Part shown: positions 9,017 to 18,376 of the stretch, piece after piece
Position numbering within the stretch: position 1 is the stretch's first letter
How the letters are laid out: each line of letters starts with the position of its first letter
DNA from: Echinococcus granulosus
Taxonomy: Eukaryota > Platyhelminthes > Cestoda > Cyclophyllidea > Taeniidae
Direction: 5' to 3'
Length of the DNA: 22,524 bases
NCBI RefSeq assembly: GCF_000524195.1
Contig: NW_020170432.1
Span: 549,082-571,605, forward strand
Made by a program: the position numbers and the translations under genes
Notes under the pieces: model-generated
Seen by the model: only the letters and a program-made list of their open reading frames with translations
The model's database searches: none
What the model was told of the DNA's origin: nothing

Positions 9017-9566
9017 GGGTGTTCCTACTTGGATTGATTTGCTGCCGCCTTCTGTTAGGGCTGGAGAGACTCGAGGCTTGGTCTGACATAGAATCTTGCA
9101 AAAACAGCACAGAATGCAGAGTTCTTATTTGATGAGTTGGTGAAATTACGCAGCTTCGAGAAGGCCTTAAATGGTTGGATTACAGAGGTGATTGTTGCCT
9201 CATAGAAACTGGCAAATGTTCATTGGCAATATTTCATAGAAATATGAGATTCCACTAACTTTATTCTCATTTCTTTAACCAGATATCCCTTTTGGTCCCA
9301 AGTTTTTATAAATAGCGTCTCCTAAACTGCTGTTTTTTCTATCCAAATACTTGCTGAGGGTATGTCAGGGTAGCATCGGTTTTTCTGTTGATGAAAGCAC
9401 TTCATTTCAATTGTTACCACTTCACAGTTGCCTCCAAAAGGCTACTTGTTTGATGAGGCACTGGTTACATTGACAAATCATTAAGTCGTGCGCTTTTGTT
9501 GACGCACCGACAAGCGCATAACATCACGTACCAATCAGAAGTAGCACTTTTGTTTGATGTCATGCG
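9017..9566. other. No gene recognised; expected 5' parts of copies D and E
   Basis: This stretch separates the RT starts of two copies pointing away from each other. The early RT blocks of copy E should lie in its right half, but only SEVALLFDVMR near 9530-9570 hints at the Ala-x-x-x-Phe-x-x-x-Met block. The cluster of CCAAT and ATTGG words at 9530-9610 lies across the edge of this stretch and is discussed under rejected items. Confidence 0.35.
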
Positions 9567-9700
9567 CTAAATGATACGATTGGCTGGGAGTTAGTGTCAG
9601 GACCAATAGCGCGATTCGATGGCAAGCCTTCAGTAACCCTTTAAAGGGCGTGTAATTATGAATATAAGTAAAATATGTTCAAACAATTGGAGATCGCCAA
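9567..9700 (+). pseudogene. Copy E reverse transcriptase remnant
   Basis: LNDTIGW (9567-9587) stands at the Tyr-Ile-Asp-Asp-Ile-Leu-Val site, with the Asp pair reading Asp-Thr. About 26 codons later, in another frame, GRVIMNISKICSNNW (9646-9690) matches the Gly-Leu-Val-Ile-Asn-x-Ser-Lys-Cys-x-Phe block closely. The spacing between the two is near normal for mdg1-like RTs. The upstream RT blocks were not recovered. Confidence 0.55.
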
Positions 9701-9837
9701 TCGCCTTTGGCCATGATTTTCAAAAGAAAACAAATGCTTGAAAGGAAACTGCTCATGGCATGCCACTCCAGGGATGCATATGTAGGTACAAAGGATGCTG
9801 AATGGAAGCGTCCAACAAATACGCATGAAGTTTAAAC

Positions 9838-10140
9838 GTGTTGATCCGTGGCTATAACACATTCCTAAACATCCGTTTTATAGCCATAACTTTTAAGCAA
9901 GCATTTGCTGAGTCTGTGTTATCAAAAGCCATTGAACTAGGTCATTGCAGCTGCGCTGACCCAAGGGGAGAAAAATTGAGCCTTGATGCTTTACCTCAAA
10001 ATCGTTCGTTTTACCAATGCATTAGTTGAGCCAAGATTCTGCGTTTTTGGCAAAATAATAGAGAGAATGTGCAGGTTCTGCCTATCCACGAAGGAACAGA
10101 AATGAATGTAGCGTTTACTAGAAGCAAGTTTTTATATTCT
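9838..10140 (+). pseudogene. Copy E RNase H remnant
   Basis: The open frame 9838-10029 contains FKQAFAESVLSKAIELGHC, then GEKLSLDALPQN. These match Ala-Phe-x-x-x-Lys-x-x-Leu-x-x-Ala-x-Leu-Leu-x-His-Pro and Ala-Pro-Leu-Ser-Leu-x-Thr-Asp-Ala-Ser in order, with a two-codon loss before the retained Asp-Ala. At 10108-10140 VAFTRSKFLYS fits Leu-Ala-Phe-Phe-Ser-Lys-x-Leu. Three ordered blocks on one strand make this one of the better-supported RNase H fossils here. Confidence 0.7.
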
Positions 10141-10845
10141 GCAGGTCTGGCATCACTTTTCTACTCTGCTTGTTGCTTTATCTAATGGGTAAACTACTGG
10201 TTTCCAAATGACCTATTAGTATATCATTACAAGATCCTCCTACATCTAGAATAGATGCTCCCAACGTTAACAGCCACCCACCTGCCCCCGTACTTCATTT
10301 TATGCAGTGCATCTTAAAGAACTTACTGACATATTTCGTGTATACAGTCGCTGCTACTTCTGCACTGAAGCAAATCTGCCCCTTTACCTTCCAAAATAGA
10401 TTTTATGGTAACTTGCAATTCAGCCCAAATCATTTGGCCAAAATGCGCTCATTGGATGAAGAACAGGAAGGTTTAAAGTAACATTTGACACATGTGTTAA
10501 TCACACCTTATTCTGTAGCCGGCAAGGGAAAACAATAAGAGCACAGAACGAGGTAGCAGGGGAAGAATTATGGGCAGCATTGAGTGTTGAGTAAAGGAGT
10601 GGCATGAGGGTGTGTAAACGTGAAGGAATTTGTCTTTTAGAGGTGGTTTTAGGGCTCCTCCCTACGATACATTTAATTCAGTGCCTCGTGATGTAGATGG
10701 CGCAAGAGGCGCTAGTCTGAATTCTCGCACTTGTGGGGTACATGACGACTTGGATGATGGATGATGGTGCAGCTACTATCACTAATGTGACAGTCAGTGT
10801 GAAGGACACAAATGCTATCAGCTCGCAATAATGACGGTGATGACG

Positions 10846-11085
10846 CAGTGTTGGGTACTGCTTCCCGCGCTGTCGATATTGGGATTTCGACGATCTACAA
10901 GGCAACAAAGTAGAAAAAACGGTTCGGCTAATGGGTGTTCGATGCTCTATGGATTCAAATGGTTGTTTCCTAATTTTGCCCACTTTGCTGTGAGAGTGGT
11001 GGATACGACAACGTCAGTATCACCGATGGTGCCGAAAATCTCGGTGGTGGTTACATTGGAGGTGGAGATGCATGTTGGTTGCCGA
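10846..11085 (+). pseudogene. Copy E integrase core remnant
   Basis: One frame, with stops, reads SRAVDIGISTIYKATK, stop, KKRFG, stop, WVFDALWIQM. This aligns with Phe-x-His-Val-Asp-Ile-Val-Gly-Pro-Leu ... Asp-Arg-Phe-Thr-Arg-Trp-Pro-Glu-Ala and then Trp-Ile. Later in the same frame GGYDNVSITDGAENL (near 11001-11045) matches Phe-Gly-x-Pro-x-x-Ile-Thr-Thr-Asp-x-Gly-x-x-Phe. Both the first and second catalytic Asp survive. The two long open frames in other phases here (10831-11088 plus, 10983-10678 minus) have no family match. The region is relatively GC-rich for this window. Confidence 0.65.
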
Positions 11086-11265
11086 TAGAATGATCACAAT
11101 CATCACATCGATTGGCAAGAAATACGAATTCCTGACTTCTAACAACTCCACAGTCTACCCAAGCTACTAGTTAGTCTTATGGGATCTCTCGTACCCTAGA
11201 GCAGGACGGCAGCAGAATGTGAGGATAACTAAGTTGGCTCACAGTGGAATGAAATGTGTGCGCCA

Positions 11266-11467
11266 GAGGCTGCTGTGCAAGCTGATATGGAGGAATAGCA
11301 ACAGTGGCAAAGGTCGGCACGTCCCTTCTCCCTTATATTGGCTTTCTGAAGGTTGTGCATTCTCATTAGCTACCCTTATTGTCTACCCTCTTTACATTAC
11401 ATCGGGATGTACCTTGACCGACCTTCATTTTTGTGACAAAGCACTTTTTAAGGCTACCTGCGAAAAT
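11266..11467 (+). pseudogene. Copy E integrase C-terminal blocks
   Basis: EAAVQADMEE, stop, QQWQRSARPFSLILAF (11266-11346) aligns with Leu-Lys-Ala-Ala-Leu-x-Ala...Trp-x-x-x-Leu-Pro-x-x-Leu-Leu-Gly. In another frame CTLTDLHFCDKALFKATCEN (11408-11467) aligns with Cys-Ser-x-Ala-Glu-Leu-Val-x-Gly-x-x-Leu-Arg-Leu-Pro-Gly-Glu. The order and distance from the core (about 75 codons from the second Asp) suit an mdg1-like integrase. Confidence 0.65.
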
Positions 11468-11798
11468 TCCGTACATGCGGTGATCTGAGACCCCTCAGAA
11501 ATAAGGTAGTAGTTTATTGCAAAGATAGACTATCATACGTAGAAATGCATTATCGAAAATTTAGAAATTACACTTGGGCAGAAATTTGGGGAATTTGAGC
11601 ATAACTTCTGCAGTCCTTCATCTACTTTCGCAACCCTAACCAGGATGTAGAATGATTAATCTCCTCCATCACCTTATACAACGTTGATAAACTAAGCAAA
11701 GGTAAGAAATACCAACATCATCGCCATCATCACTGTGTAGGATCTAAAAGCTTCCTTCATAGCTGATCTGTGAGACTTCTGGGCTACTTGATCTAGGC
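11468..11798. other. No gene recognised; expected pol tail of copy E
   Basis: The last part of copy E pol should fall here, but I could not align it. The minus-strand open frame spanning the N gap is an artefact of translating Ns. Confidence 0.35.
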
Positions 11799-11898
11799 NN
11801 NNNNNNNNNNNNNNNNNNNNNNNNNNNNNNNNNNNNNNNNNNNNNNNNNNNNNNNNNNNNNNNNNNNNNNNNNNNNNNNNNNNNNNNNNNNNNNNNNN
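11799..11898. other. Assembly gap of 100 N
   Basis: Exactly 100 consecutive Ns, the usual placeholder for a gap of unknown length between scaffolded contigs. Its position beside the 3' end of copy E and upstream of copy F suggests that repeated sequence stopped the assembly. True length and content are unknown, and the copies on either side need not be contiguous in the genome. Confidence 0.97.
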
Positions 11899-12033
11899 CA
11901 GATTGCTGCTTGAGTGATGTGCCAGTTTCCTTGATTTTTGTTTCATGTGTGTATGTAGCAAAAAGGTTTATAAGGAGAGAGTTGCAAAGGCAAATATAGG
12001 GAATTATAGGGATGGTAATAGGTGAATGGACAT

Positions 12034-12092
12034 ACAGAGAGACGAGGAGGAGGAAAGAGAGGAAGGACCAAGGAGGCCAAGGGGGAAACAGA
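12034..12092 (+). repeat. Purine-rich tract, possible polypurine tract
   Basis: About 59 bases almost wholly A and G, with GAGG and GGAAG repeats and a G5A3 run near the end. LTR retrotransposons have a polypurine tract just inside the 3' LTR that primes plus-strand synthesis. This tract lies downstream of plus-strand copy E at a suitable distance, although the N gap intervenes. It is longer and more irregular than a typical tract, and simple low-complexity DNA is an equal explanation. Confidence 0.35.
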
Positions 12093-12283
12093 CATGGCGC
12101 TCTTCAGCATGGCATATACTGCTACAGACATGGAGAAAGAATCAGTGAGGTATAGCGGAAGGACGAGAGAAGGGAATTTACCTAGCTTTATTGCGATCAA
12201 ACTATGACAATTTTGTCTAATTGGGGGTTTAATCATCCTCAGCTTTTTAAGGAAAGCGTTTTTTTAACTTTCTAGTTTTTAGG

Positions 12284-12510
12284 TTTGGTTGTGCAACATT
12301 TCGGTTAATAAGGCTATTTTTGATTAAATTGGGAGAAGCAGTTGGTTTGGTCCTTGTTGGCGTAAACAAATGCTATTCAAATCACACTGCTTTTCTGTTC
12401 TAAAACGACAAATAGGTAAACATTCTAGCTGGGTCAGAGTACCACCCACTGAAAAGAAAGAATTTAGAATGCTTGTCCCATCACAGGAAGACTCACATTA
12501 AAAAGGATTA
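12284..12510 (+). pseudogene. Copy F reverse transcriptase remnant
   Basis: FGCATFRLIRLF (12284-12319) aligns with Pro-Phe-Gly-x-x-Asn-Ala-x-Ala-Thr-Phe-x-Arg-Leu-Met after a loss of about four codons. VGLVLVGVN (12341-12367), at the proper distance, aligns with Leu-Val-Tyr-Leu-Asp-Asp-Val; the Asp codons now read Val (GTT) and Gly (GGC), each one base from an Asp codon. In the same frame EYHPLKRK and CLSHHRKTHIKKD (12470-12508) correspond to Leu-x-Pro-x-Lys-Cys and Phe-Leu-Gly-His-Val-Val-Ser-x-x-Gly-Ile-x-x-Asp. An RNase H reading of the middle part was considered but fits the spacing less well. Confidence 0.55.
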
Positions 12511-12690
12511 GACGAATATTATATTCATTGTTTTTGGTATTTTTGCTTAAAAACAACGTACTACTCCGACTTATGGGCTATTATTATCGTCATTTTTTTG
12601 GTCGCCATTTTTAGTTTTTAATTATAACGAAGTGTGTAAACCAATAGGACAAGCAGTAATTAGGATTTTATTGCATCTTGGCAAAGAGTG
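12284..12690 (+). mobile_element. Copy F: fossil Ty3/gypsy pol fragment (RT and start of RNase H)
   Basis: A single plus-strand frame, read through about six stops, carries RT blocks in order and then a possible RNase H start (SPFLVFNYNEVCKPIGQAV near 12602-12658, compare Ala-Pro-x-Leu-x-Phe-Pro...Phe-Ile-Leu). Integrase would be expected at about 13200-13700 but was not recognised. The 5' portion is lost or masked by the purine tract and the gap. It resembles the non-mdg1 type seen in copy G. Confidence 0.55.
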
Positions 12691-14609
12691 GTGATTAAAC
12701 ACCTAGCAAATTTCTTCTTCAATCATTTACCCATATTGAAGCATTTTCGAAACTCGGTGTTACTGTCAAAACATCAGCAAGTTGAAGGGCCACACTCTCT
12801 TACCAGTCCATGCATTGATTGTAGTTAATCTCCTCTAGGCCTCCACTCCTCCCCCACTGCAGCTAATTTGGCACCAGGGCCTCCACTACTCTCACAGCGA
12901 CTACTTTTTCCTACACCTTGACGTAGGGTGAAATGACAGATGAGAGTTCTCCTATTGCGCGTGTCAGCATAGGTTAACTACCAAACTGCCGTCATTCATC
13001 GAGGGTTCTAAACACGTTATTTATCCCAGTTTCACCAACACCGACATTGACGTCAAATTGCAAACACCTTTATTCAGTGATTCTTGTGGTAGTAGTTGCA
13101 GTTGCTGAGCGATGCACTAGCTGCAATATCTTCACAATTAAATGAAGCACTATCGGGTAGTACGTGAAAATCTTTCTTTGCAGTAGATTGATTTATTTTA
13201 TTCCATTCAAGCTACAACATTAGTAAATAAAGGCATTGGACGCATGAATGCTTTATGGTACAACATAACGTCTTCATGCTCTCCTGATTGTCCTTTACCG
13301 CAGTACATAATAAGCATTTACGGTGCTATGAGACTGCGTGCTATTTCGCCGTCAGGACGTCTTAGCTCCACTTTTAGCCGCTTTTTCCCATTGTGCAGAT
13401 AGTCATTTCATTTAATTCTTGTTAGACACTGTTTGGGTTGTTGTAGCTAACAAACTCCGGGATAAAAAACCAACTTAATCAAGCATGAACGGCAGGGCTT
13501 GAAGTCAACACAGACCAAACACAATACAGTGACATGCCAAAGAATTTGCCTTTATTTGTGGCAGAATAATTATAAATCTTCTCACCGATAACCCTTCCAA
13601 ATCGTGCGAAAAGTTTGACAAGATGTATAGCATCACACTTTGATGCTGATAAAATATGAATAGGTTACAGCCTTCGGAACAATTTATCATTCGCTCTAGC
13701 ACATGGCCTTCTTGAGGAATCGTTACAGACAGCACTTGGCCAGAGTTTTGAATATCCACTGAAGCTTAAGACAAACGAGACTTAATTTAGTAGAAATACA
13801 GTTTTTATAAATGACAAGCGAAAGGATAATAAAAGTTCTGAACCCACCTAAACAGTACTGCAGACAGTTGAGCACTGATACTTGAGTGGCCAAAAACAAA
13901 GAAGGTTAGAGGATGACCAGAAACGAAATGATACCTACCTGCGCAGGTAGAAGCAATGGTGCCATTGTATGTTGCAGACTTGATGCTGCGGCATGAGTTG
14001 CAGCTGGTTGTGTTGAGCCATATTAATGGCTATAATTCGTGCAGAAGAATTGATTTGAATGGTTCCTGAATATGGAGTGGGCGGGATGCATTACCATGGT
14101 CTGACAATTCATGGCCTCGTAAAAGGCACCCATTGCCCCTGCCGCATTGTTAGTGGACTGTTCAGCACTGATTTTTACAATCGCAATGTGATTCTACCAC
14201 ATTGAGGGGAGGGTTACTGCAGGTGGCGATAGTGCATTAATCGAACACACTCCCGAATGAAGCAGTCAAAGTGAACAAAAGTTCTCAATTTATTATTTTA
14301 CGGTCTGCATTCGTGCAACCACTGTTGAACTTAAGATTAGTAGAACAGAAAAGAGCATTTCTGTCTCCACTCTTGTCCATATTTAGGGCCTACAACAGCG
14401 TATGAGCCAGCAATGGCCCATTAGTACCTCATAATTCAGTGGGTAAGACGTCATCGGTATATAATACCCGAATGAATGATTAGCTGTCATCAGAATTTGT
14501 GCCTATGGAGGGAATCGAGCGCATGCAGTGACTTTGGCCATTATTGGTATGAGTAGCGATGGCAATAATGGAATTCATTATGACATTTGTCGGTATCACA
14601 CGGTCCCTG
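12691..14609. other. No gene recognised; expected 3' half of copy F and gag of copy G
   Basis: About 1.9 kb without a supportable gene. The minus-strand open frame 13759-13505 (84 codons) has RRFIIILPQIKANSLA, faintly like the Leu-Phe-x-x-Arg-Leu-Pro segment of mdg1-like gag, but nothing else around it supports this. No zinc knuckle, LTR pair or tRNA-complementary primer-binding site was visible. Confidence 0.35.
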
Positions 14610-14718
14610 GTGGGCTAGTTACGGACGGCAACTTGCACTACATCTTGACTACCAAGGAAGACGATGGCAGGTCTTGGACTTAGGACTGGCAAGGGCACAT
14701 GAGCGTCAGACTAACGCA
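14610..14718 (+). pseudogene. Protease candidate upstream of copy G
   Basis: The frame reads GRQLALHLDYQGRRWQVLDL and continues GLARAHERQTNALI. It vaguely resembles the strand pair leading to the Leu-Leu-Asp-Thr-Gly-Ala active site of retrotransposon aspartic proteases, with Asp-Thr-Gly-Ala reading Asp-Leu-Gly-Leu. It precedes the copy G RT at a plausible distance. The similarity is thin and could be chance. Confidence 0.25.
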
Positions 14719-15339
14719 CTAATCTAGAGGACCCAAGTCACTTCCAGAAAGCGCAATGGCTGCTGTAAACAAAATCATATTTTCAGATTTCTTCAAAACA
14801 GGGTTAGTATTAACGACTGCATTCGGGCAAAACAAGGCACTCAGGTTTGCTAAAAATTGCCAGTTGAAGGAAAGGATTGACCAGATTCTGTTAAAATGGA
14901 AACGATTGTCACGACCACGCCTATACTTTGAAGAAAGATAGCAAAAAGTAATCAAATCGACTTCTGCCAACTTGTCCAATTTGTTTCAATAGTTACAGAC
15001 CAAATGATCATGCATTTAATCAGCTCACTTTTATTGACAACAACTATCAAGCATTTGGTTTTATTGGGCTACCCGAGGAGCCAACTTTTAAGCAGACAGC
15101 AAATTGTTAATTCCAAAATGAGTCTAGTCATCAGATAATACCCTTACTAAAATGGTACACATGAATGGGAAATAGGATGCTTTCAGCCCTTGCTCTGTCT
15201 CCTGTGAATGCCAGCGAAGCATAGAGCAACAACACTCTTTAATATTTTTCGTCTTTAGTTACGGAGATACTGCAACACCATCTACACTGGAATAGTTGAC
15301 GAGGCTACAAAGTTAGCCATCATGCAAGTAATTTGTCCA

Positions 15340-15950
15340 CTAATTTTCAGTTACGAACAAGCGTTGCAGCGATCACTGGAACTCGTTCATAATGTTGTCA
15401 ATATAAGTTGTCATAGTTTATTCAACCGCTCCTTCCAGGAAAATGAAGGCCGGCGTAGAGTGATCGAAAGCCAAATCTCTTATACTGGAGACAGATCAGT
15501 GAACATCCTTGCTTTAAGCGCTATAGGGGTTGCAAAATGTGGCTTAAAAGTGCGAGATTCAATCTCTGGTTCTACTCCCAGCGACAGTGAACACTATGAT
15601 TCCCACATATCTTCTCACAAATCCTACTATCAGCCGCCGTATTTACAAAATAATGCCGGAATCCGGATTAAGTATGCTGAACTGCCCTAGAATGGACAGA
15701 CATTAGCCAGAAAGTTCTTCCATCACTAAATAATAGTGGCTGAAATCAGCGAACAATACACAGGGATCTTTCGGATTCAAGCGCAATGGGGTTGTCCGAA
15801 CTTGCCGCAAACTCAAGGAAATGCAGAATTCTACGATAATCGGTCGACTTCTAGTGACATTGTTTCACCAAATGAAATCGCAATTATTAAAGGCCGTACA
15901 AATAATTTGAAAACCTGACTAACACCATCTAATTAGAGTAGACTCCGTAT
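15340..15950 (+). pseudogene. Copy G reverse transcriptase remnant
   Basis: In a single frame: ENEGRRRVIES (Lys-Lys-Asp-Gly-x-x-Arg-Phe-Cys-Val-Asp), ISYTGDRSVNILALSAIGVA (Asp-Ser-Tyr-Pro-Leu-Pro-Arg-Ile-Asp...Leu-x-Ala-Leu-Ser-Gly-Ala-Lys), HKSYYQPPYL (Lys-Thr-Ala-Phe-x-Thr-Pro-x-Gly-Leu), then FFHH, stop, IIVAEISEQYTGIF at the Tyr-Leu-Asp-Asp-Ile-Ile-Val site. There the Asp pair reads His plus stop. SDIVSPNEIA (about 15857) is the Gly-His-Ile-Val-Ser-x-x-Gly-Ile block. The 122-codon open frame 15322-15690 and the 60-codon frame 15736-15918 are pieces of this one domain, not separate genes. Confidence 0.88.
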
Positions 15951-16508
15951 TTTTTAGGTATAACAGGTTATTGTAGGACCTTTGTCAAAGGATTTGCTAA
16001 GTTGGCAAGTCCGCTGCATGAATTGACATAACAGAGGACACAAGAAAACTTTAAAAAAAGAGAAATAGCATAATGAAGCACTCAAGGAGCCGAAGCAGAT
16101 GGTAGGGTTCATGTTGATTCTGACGTTTTCAAAGTTCAACCAAGCACCACATCATTCGCACTGAATACCAAAGCTAACAATGTAGTGGGAGGTAATATAT
16201 TAACACAAGGACAATGAAGAGAGAGGACAAGTCATTACCTAGGCCTTGTTGCACCAAAGGCAACAAAAATTAGACAGCAAAGAACAGCACAGTGTAAACT
16301 GTTCGCTATCTTTACTATGGTTGGACACTTTAAGCATCACCTGATGACAAGGAATTTTATAGTGAGTAGGGGCCACCGGGTACAAACTTGGCAAAAAATA
16401 ATGAGGGGAATAGGCCTTTCAATTGCTGATTAGCATAAAGGGCTCTGACAATACGAAGTCCCAGTGCAATACACGAGACAAAATAAAGATGCCATCGCAG
16501 GTGCTTAA
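15951..16508 (+). pseudogene. Copy G RT connection and RNase H remnant
   Basis: One frame for 186 codons, with stops but no frameshift. FLGITGYCRTFVKGFAKLAS with PLHEL after it (from 15951) is nearly the textbook gypsy connection. DSDVFKVQPSTTSFALNTKA (about 16107-16166) covers the Asp-Phe-x-Lys-Pro-Phe-x-Leu-x-Thr-Asp-Ala-Ser site, with the catalytic Asp changed to Lys. KLFAIFTMVGHFKHHLMTRN is the Glu-Leu-Leu-Ala...Phe-x-His-Tyr-Leu-x-Gly-Arg helix with the Glu changed to Lys. QYEVPVQYTRQNKDAIAGA ends the domain (Glu-Tyr-x-x-x-x-Tyr-Arg-Pro-Gly-Lys-x-Asn...Asp-Ala-Leu). Confidence 0.95.
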
Positions 16509-16826
16509 CCTTCTACATCAATTCTGGCTGGAGCAAGAAGTGTTGCATTAGGTACTACATTCCAGAGCGACTCAACTGAACACCATTAAAAGGTCGCAAA
16601 GTACCGATTCAGATATGGCTCTAATATGTGGGAGTTCCCTTGCATTCTCTTACAAACACACACAGCAGAAGTGATGACCTCGTCAAGCAAGGCGGTTAGC
16701 CGGATATGACATAAGGTTTTATTGTACTAAGAAATATTTAGGGGTTCAAAACGTCTGGTGATCCTAGGCATTACTAGACCAAGTGAGGAATTAGAATTTG
16801 CTAACCGCCTAAAGCAAACGGTGTAG

Positions 16827-17247
16827 GTTACCTGCGCAAAACACCGAAACACCTACAACAGCTTTACAATATCTCAACTCAGCTTAGGGAAATTGCACCA
16901 CTTTTGCCTCTGGACACGGGCTTAAAGGAAAAAGTAGGTATTGACATCATATTCTATCTGCCACCCACCAGAAGAGGAAACCGATATATTTTGGTTATGA
17001 AGAATACCACACGGAAGTAGTTAAGGCACAACGCATGAAGACACAACACCCTAAAACAGTCCCTCTAGTTTTCTTCAGTTGCTGGAGTTTGCAATATGAA
17101 GTACCTGATACGGTATATAGCATTCAAGGCGCTAATTACGTAAGCACGCTATTTACTGAACTATGTATAGCTTTCGGGGTCTCCAACATACTTACGACAT
17201 CTGTACATCCACACGCAAAGAGAACGCATCATTTTAAATTTTTGTAA
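16827..17247 (+). pseudogene. Copy G integrase remnant
   Basis: VTCAKHRN (16827-16850) is what remains of the His2Cys2 zinc-binding end. APLLPLDTGLKEKVGIDIIF, then LPPTRRGNRYILVM (16895-17002), is an excellent match to the integrase start and keeps the first catalytic Asp. After a frame change the open frame 17035-17247 contains YEVPDTVYSIQGANYVSTLF and TELCIAFGVSNILTTSVHP, the second-Asp and His-Pro blocks. The second Asp reads Ile and the catalytic Glu region is replaced by THHFKF. The enzyme would normally insert element cDNA into chromosomes; this copy cannot. Confidence 0.95.
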
Positions 17248-17363
17248 GCATAAGAGTTGCAACAAACAATGTCCTAGCGTACGTATTGCTACTACAAAAA
17301 GGTATATAGCTGACTTTCAACATCACAAAGGAACAATTAGGCCTGCCATTTATCGGGCAAAAG

Positions 17364-18376
17364 TAATTTACTGACAAACACAGTCAAGCTGACTTTTGTG
17401 GTAGGGAGTTGAGATACAAGGCCTCTCATCTGCAAGAGTTAACAAACGGAAGCGAAGCAATAGCATTCTCATGAAACAACCTGGTTCAAATTAAGGTCAG
17501 GGTGAATTTGGCTTACTGATGGATGGAATGTGGAAATGTGTGCAGATCCGCATCTCTTTCGCATTATGTGGATTAGACAGGAGCTCAATCCCAAACCAGA
17601 TGATTGATCAGGAATCCCATTGAAAGCAATACAGTGCCTTGACTTGCTACAATGGTGTTGCTGGCATATTTAGCCTAAGACTGCACTTCACCTTAAATAT
17701 CCCAGCACAGAAGGCATCTTGCTAAACACTAAAAATTTATCGGCACCTTTGCGTGCCAAATCTGACCTACTGTCTTGTAAATGGTTCGACTAAAAGGTAG
17801 CACTACTTCTCTGCCTGCAATCAATTGAGAAATTGTTGAAGCCGTGACTCGGCGTATGCCTATAGTTAGTAAATGAAACGTATCGTCTTTAGCTTGGCGG
17901 CTGCGACCGAGCACGCACAGCAGAAGTGTAAAATTTATAGCGGGCACCTACGTCCGTGCAGCAATTGGAGTACAAAAATTTATCTCCAGGATATTGCCAG
18001 CGATACTATAGACAATTAACAAGGTTTATCTGAAATATTCGCTGAAAATGAGATATTCAAACTAATATTTGATTGATGAGGAGAGACTCAGTATGACGTG
18101 AATTTGACCTAGCCCAAATATGAGACATTTTAAACCGTGTTCATTCCACCCCTAGATGGCCTTTGATGGACATCGCTTGCAAAACAGTTTAGTGAAACCG
18201 AAAAGTAGTATGTCAGGTTGAGAGGGGCAGGAAACCCATTTTAAAATAAACAATGGATGGGCCACTGGGAAGGGATGATAGTGAGGCTACAAAATACCCG
18301 GTAAACCGACTGCTCATTGGAATCAAAGTGGCGAAGTATGGCATGTTTTGGCTTTACCCCTATTAGTGCAACACAC
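17364..18376. other. No gene recognised; 3' side of copies G and H
   Basis: The 3' ends of plus-strand copy G and minus-strand copy H face each other here, so their 3' LTRs would be expected within about 1 kb. LLSCKWFD, stop, KVALLLCL near 17772-17822 could be the Lys-Trp-x-Gly-Pro-x-x-Val tail of copy G pol, but this is weak. The minus-strand open frame 17947-17729 has no recognised domain. Confidence 0.35.

Larger units (their letters stand above)
9567..11467 (+). mobile_element. Copy E: fossil mdg1-like Ty3/gypsy pol, RT to integrase C-terminus
   Basis: Plus-strand RT (9567-9700), RNase H (9838-10140), integrase core (10846-11085) and integrase C-terminal blocks (11266-11467) follow in correct order and at plausible distances. 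The frame changes between and within domains, and stops are present. It belongs with C, D and H by its integrase blocks. The 3' end should lie near the N gap at 11799-11898 or the purine tract at 12034-12092, but no LTR was identified. Confidence 0.72.
15255..17363 (+). mobile_element. Copy G: best-preserved Ty3/gypsy pol fossil
   Basis: RT, RNase H and integrase follow in order on the plus strand over about 2.1 kb. RT keeps one frame from about 15340 to 15945, RNase H another frame from 15951 to 16508, and integrase two more. Decay here is mostly substitution with few indels. A motif like Thr-Gly-Asp-Ala-x-Pro (YGDTATPST near 15261) marks the usual pre-RT segment. Downstream LTFNITKEQLGLPFIGQK (17310-17363) fits the Ala-Tyr-Asn-Thr...Gly-x-x-Pro-Phe...Phe-Gly-x-Glu block after integrase. 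LTRs were not found. Catalytic residues are lost in both enzymes. Confidence 0.93.

Noticed and set aside
9480..9660. Promoter-like cluster: CCAATCAG (about 9531), ATTGGC (about 9579), CCAATAG (about 9603) and CpG words
   Set aside because: Three NF-Y-like boxes in about 80 bases looked like a core promoter, but the RT remnant of copy E runs through this stretch (Asp-Asp site at 9567, Lys-Cys block at 9646) and no gene start follows.
15500..15600. tRNA-like T-arm GAGATTCAATCTC
   Set aside because: No matching acceptor, D-arm or anticodon arm; it lies inside the copy G RT.
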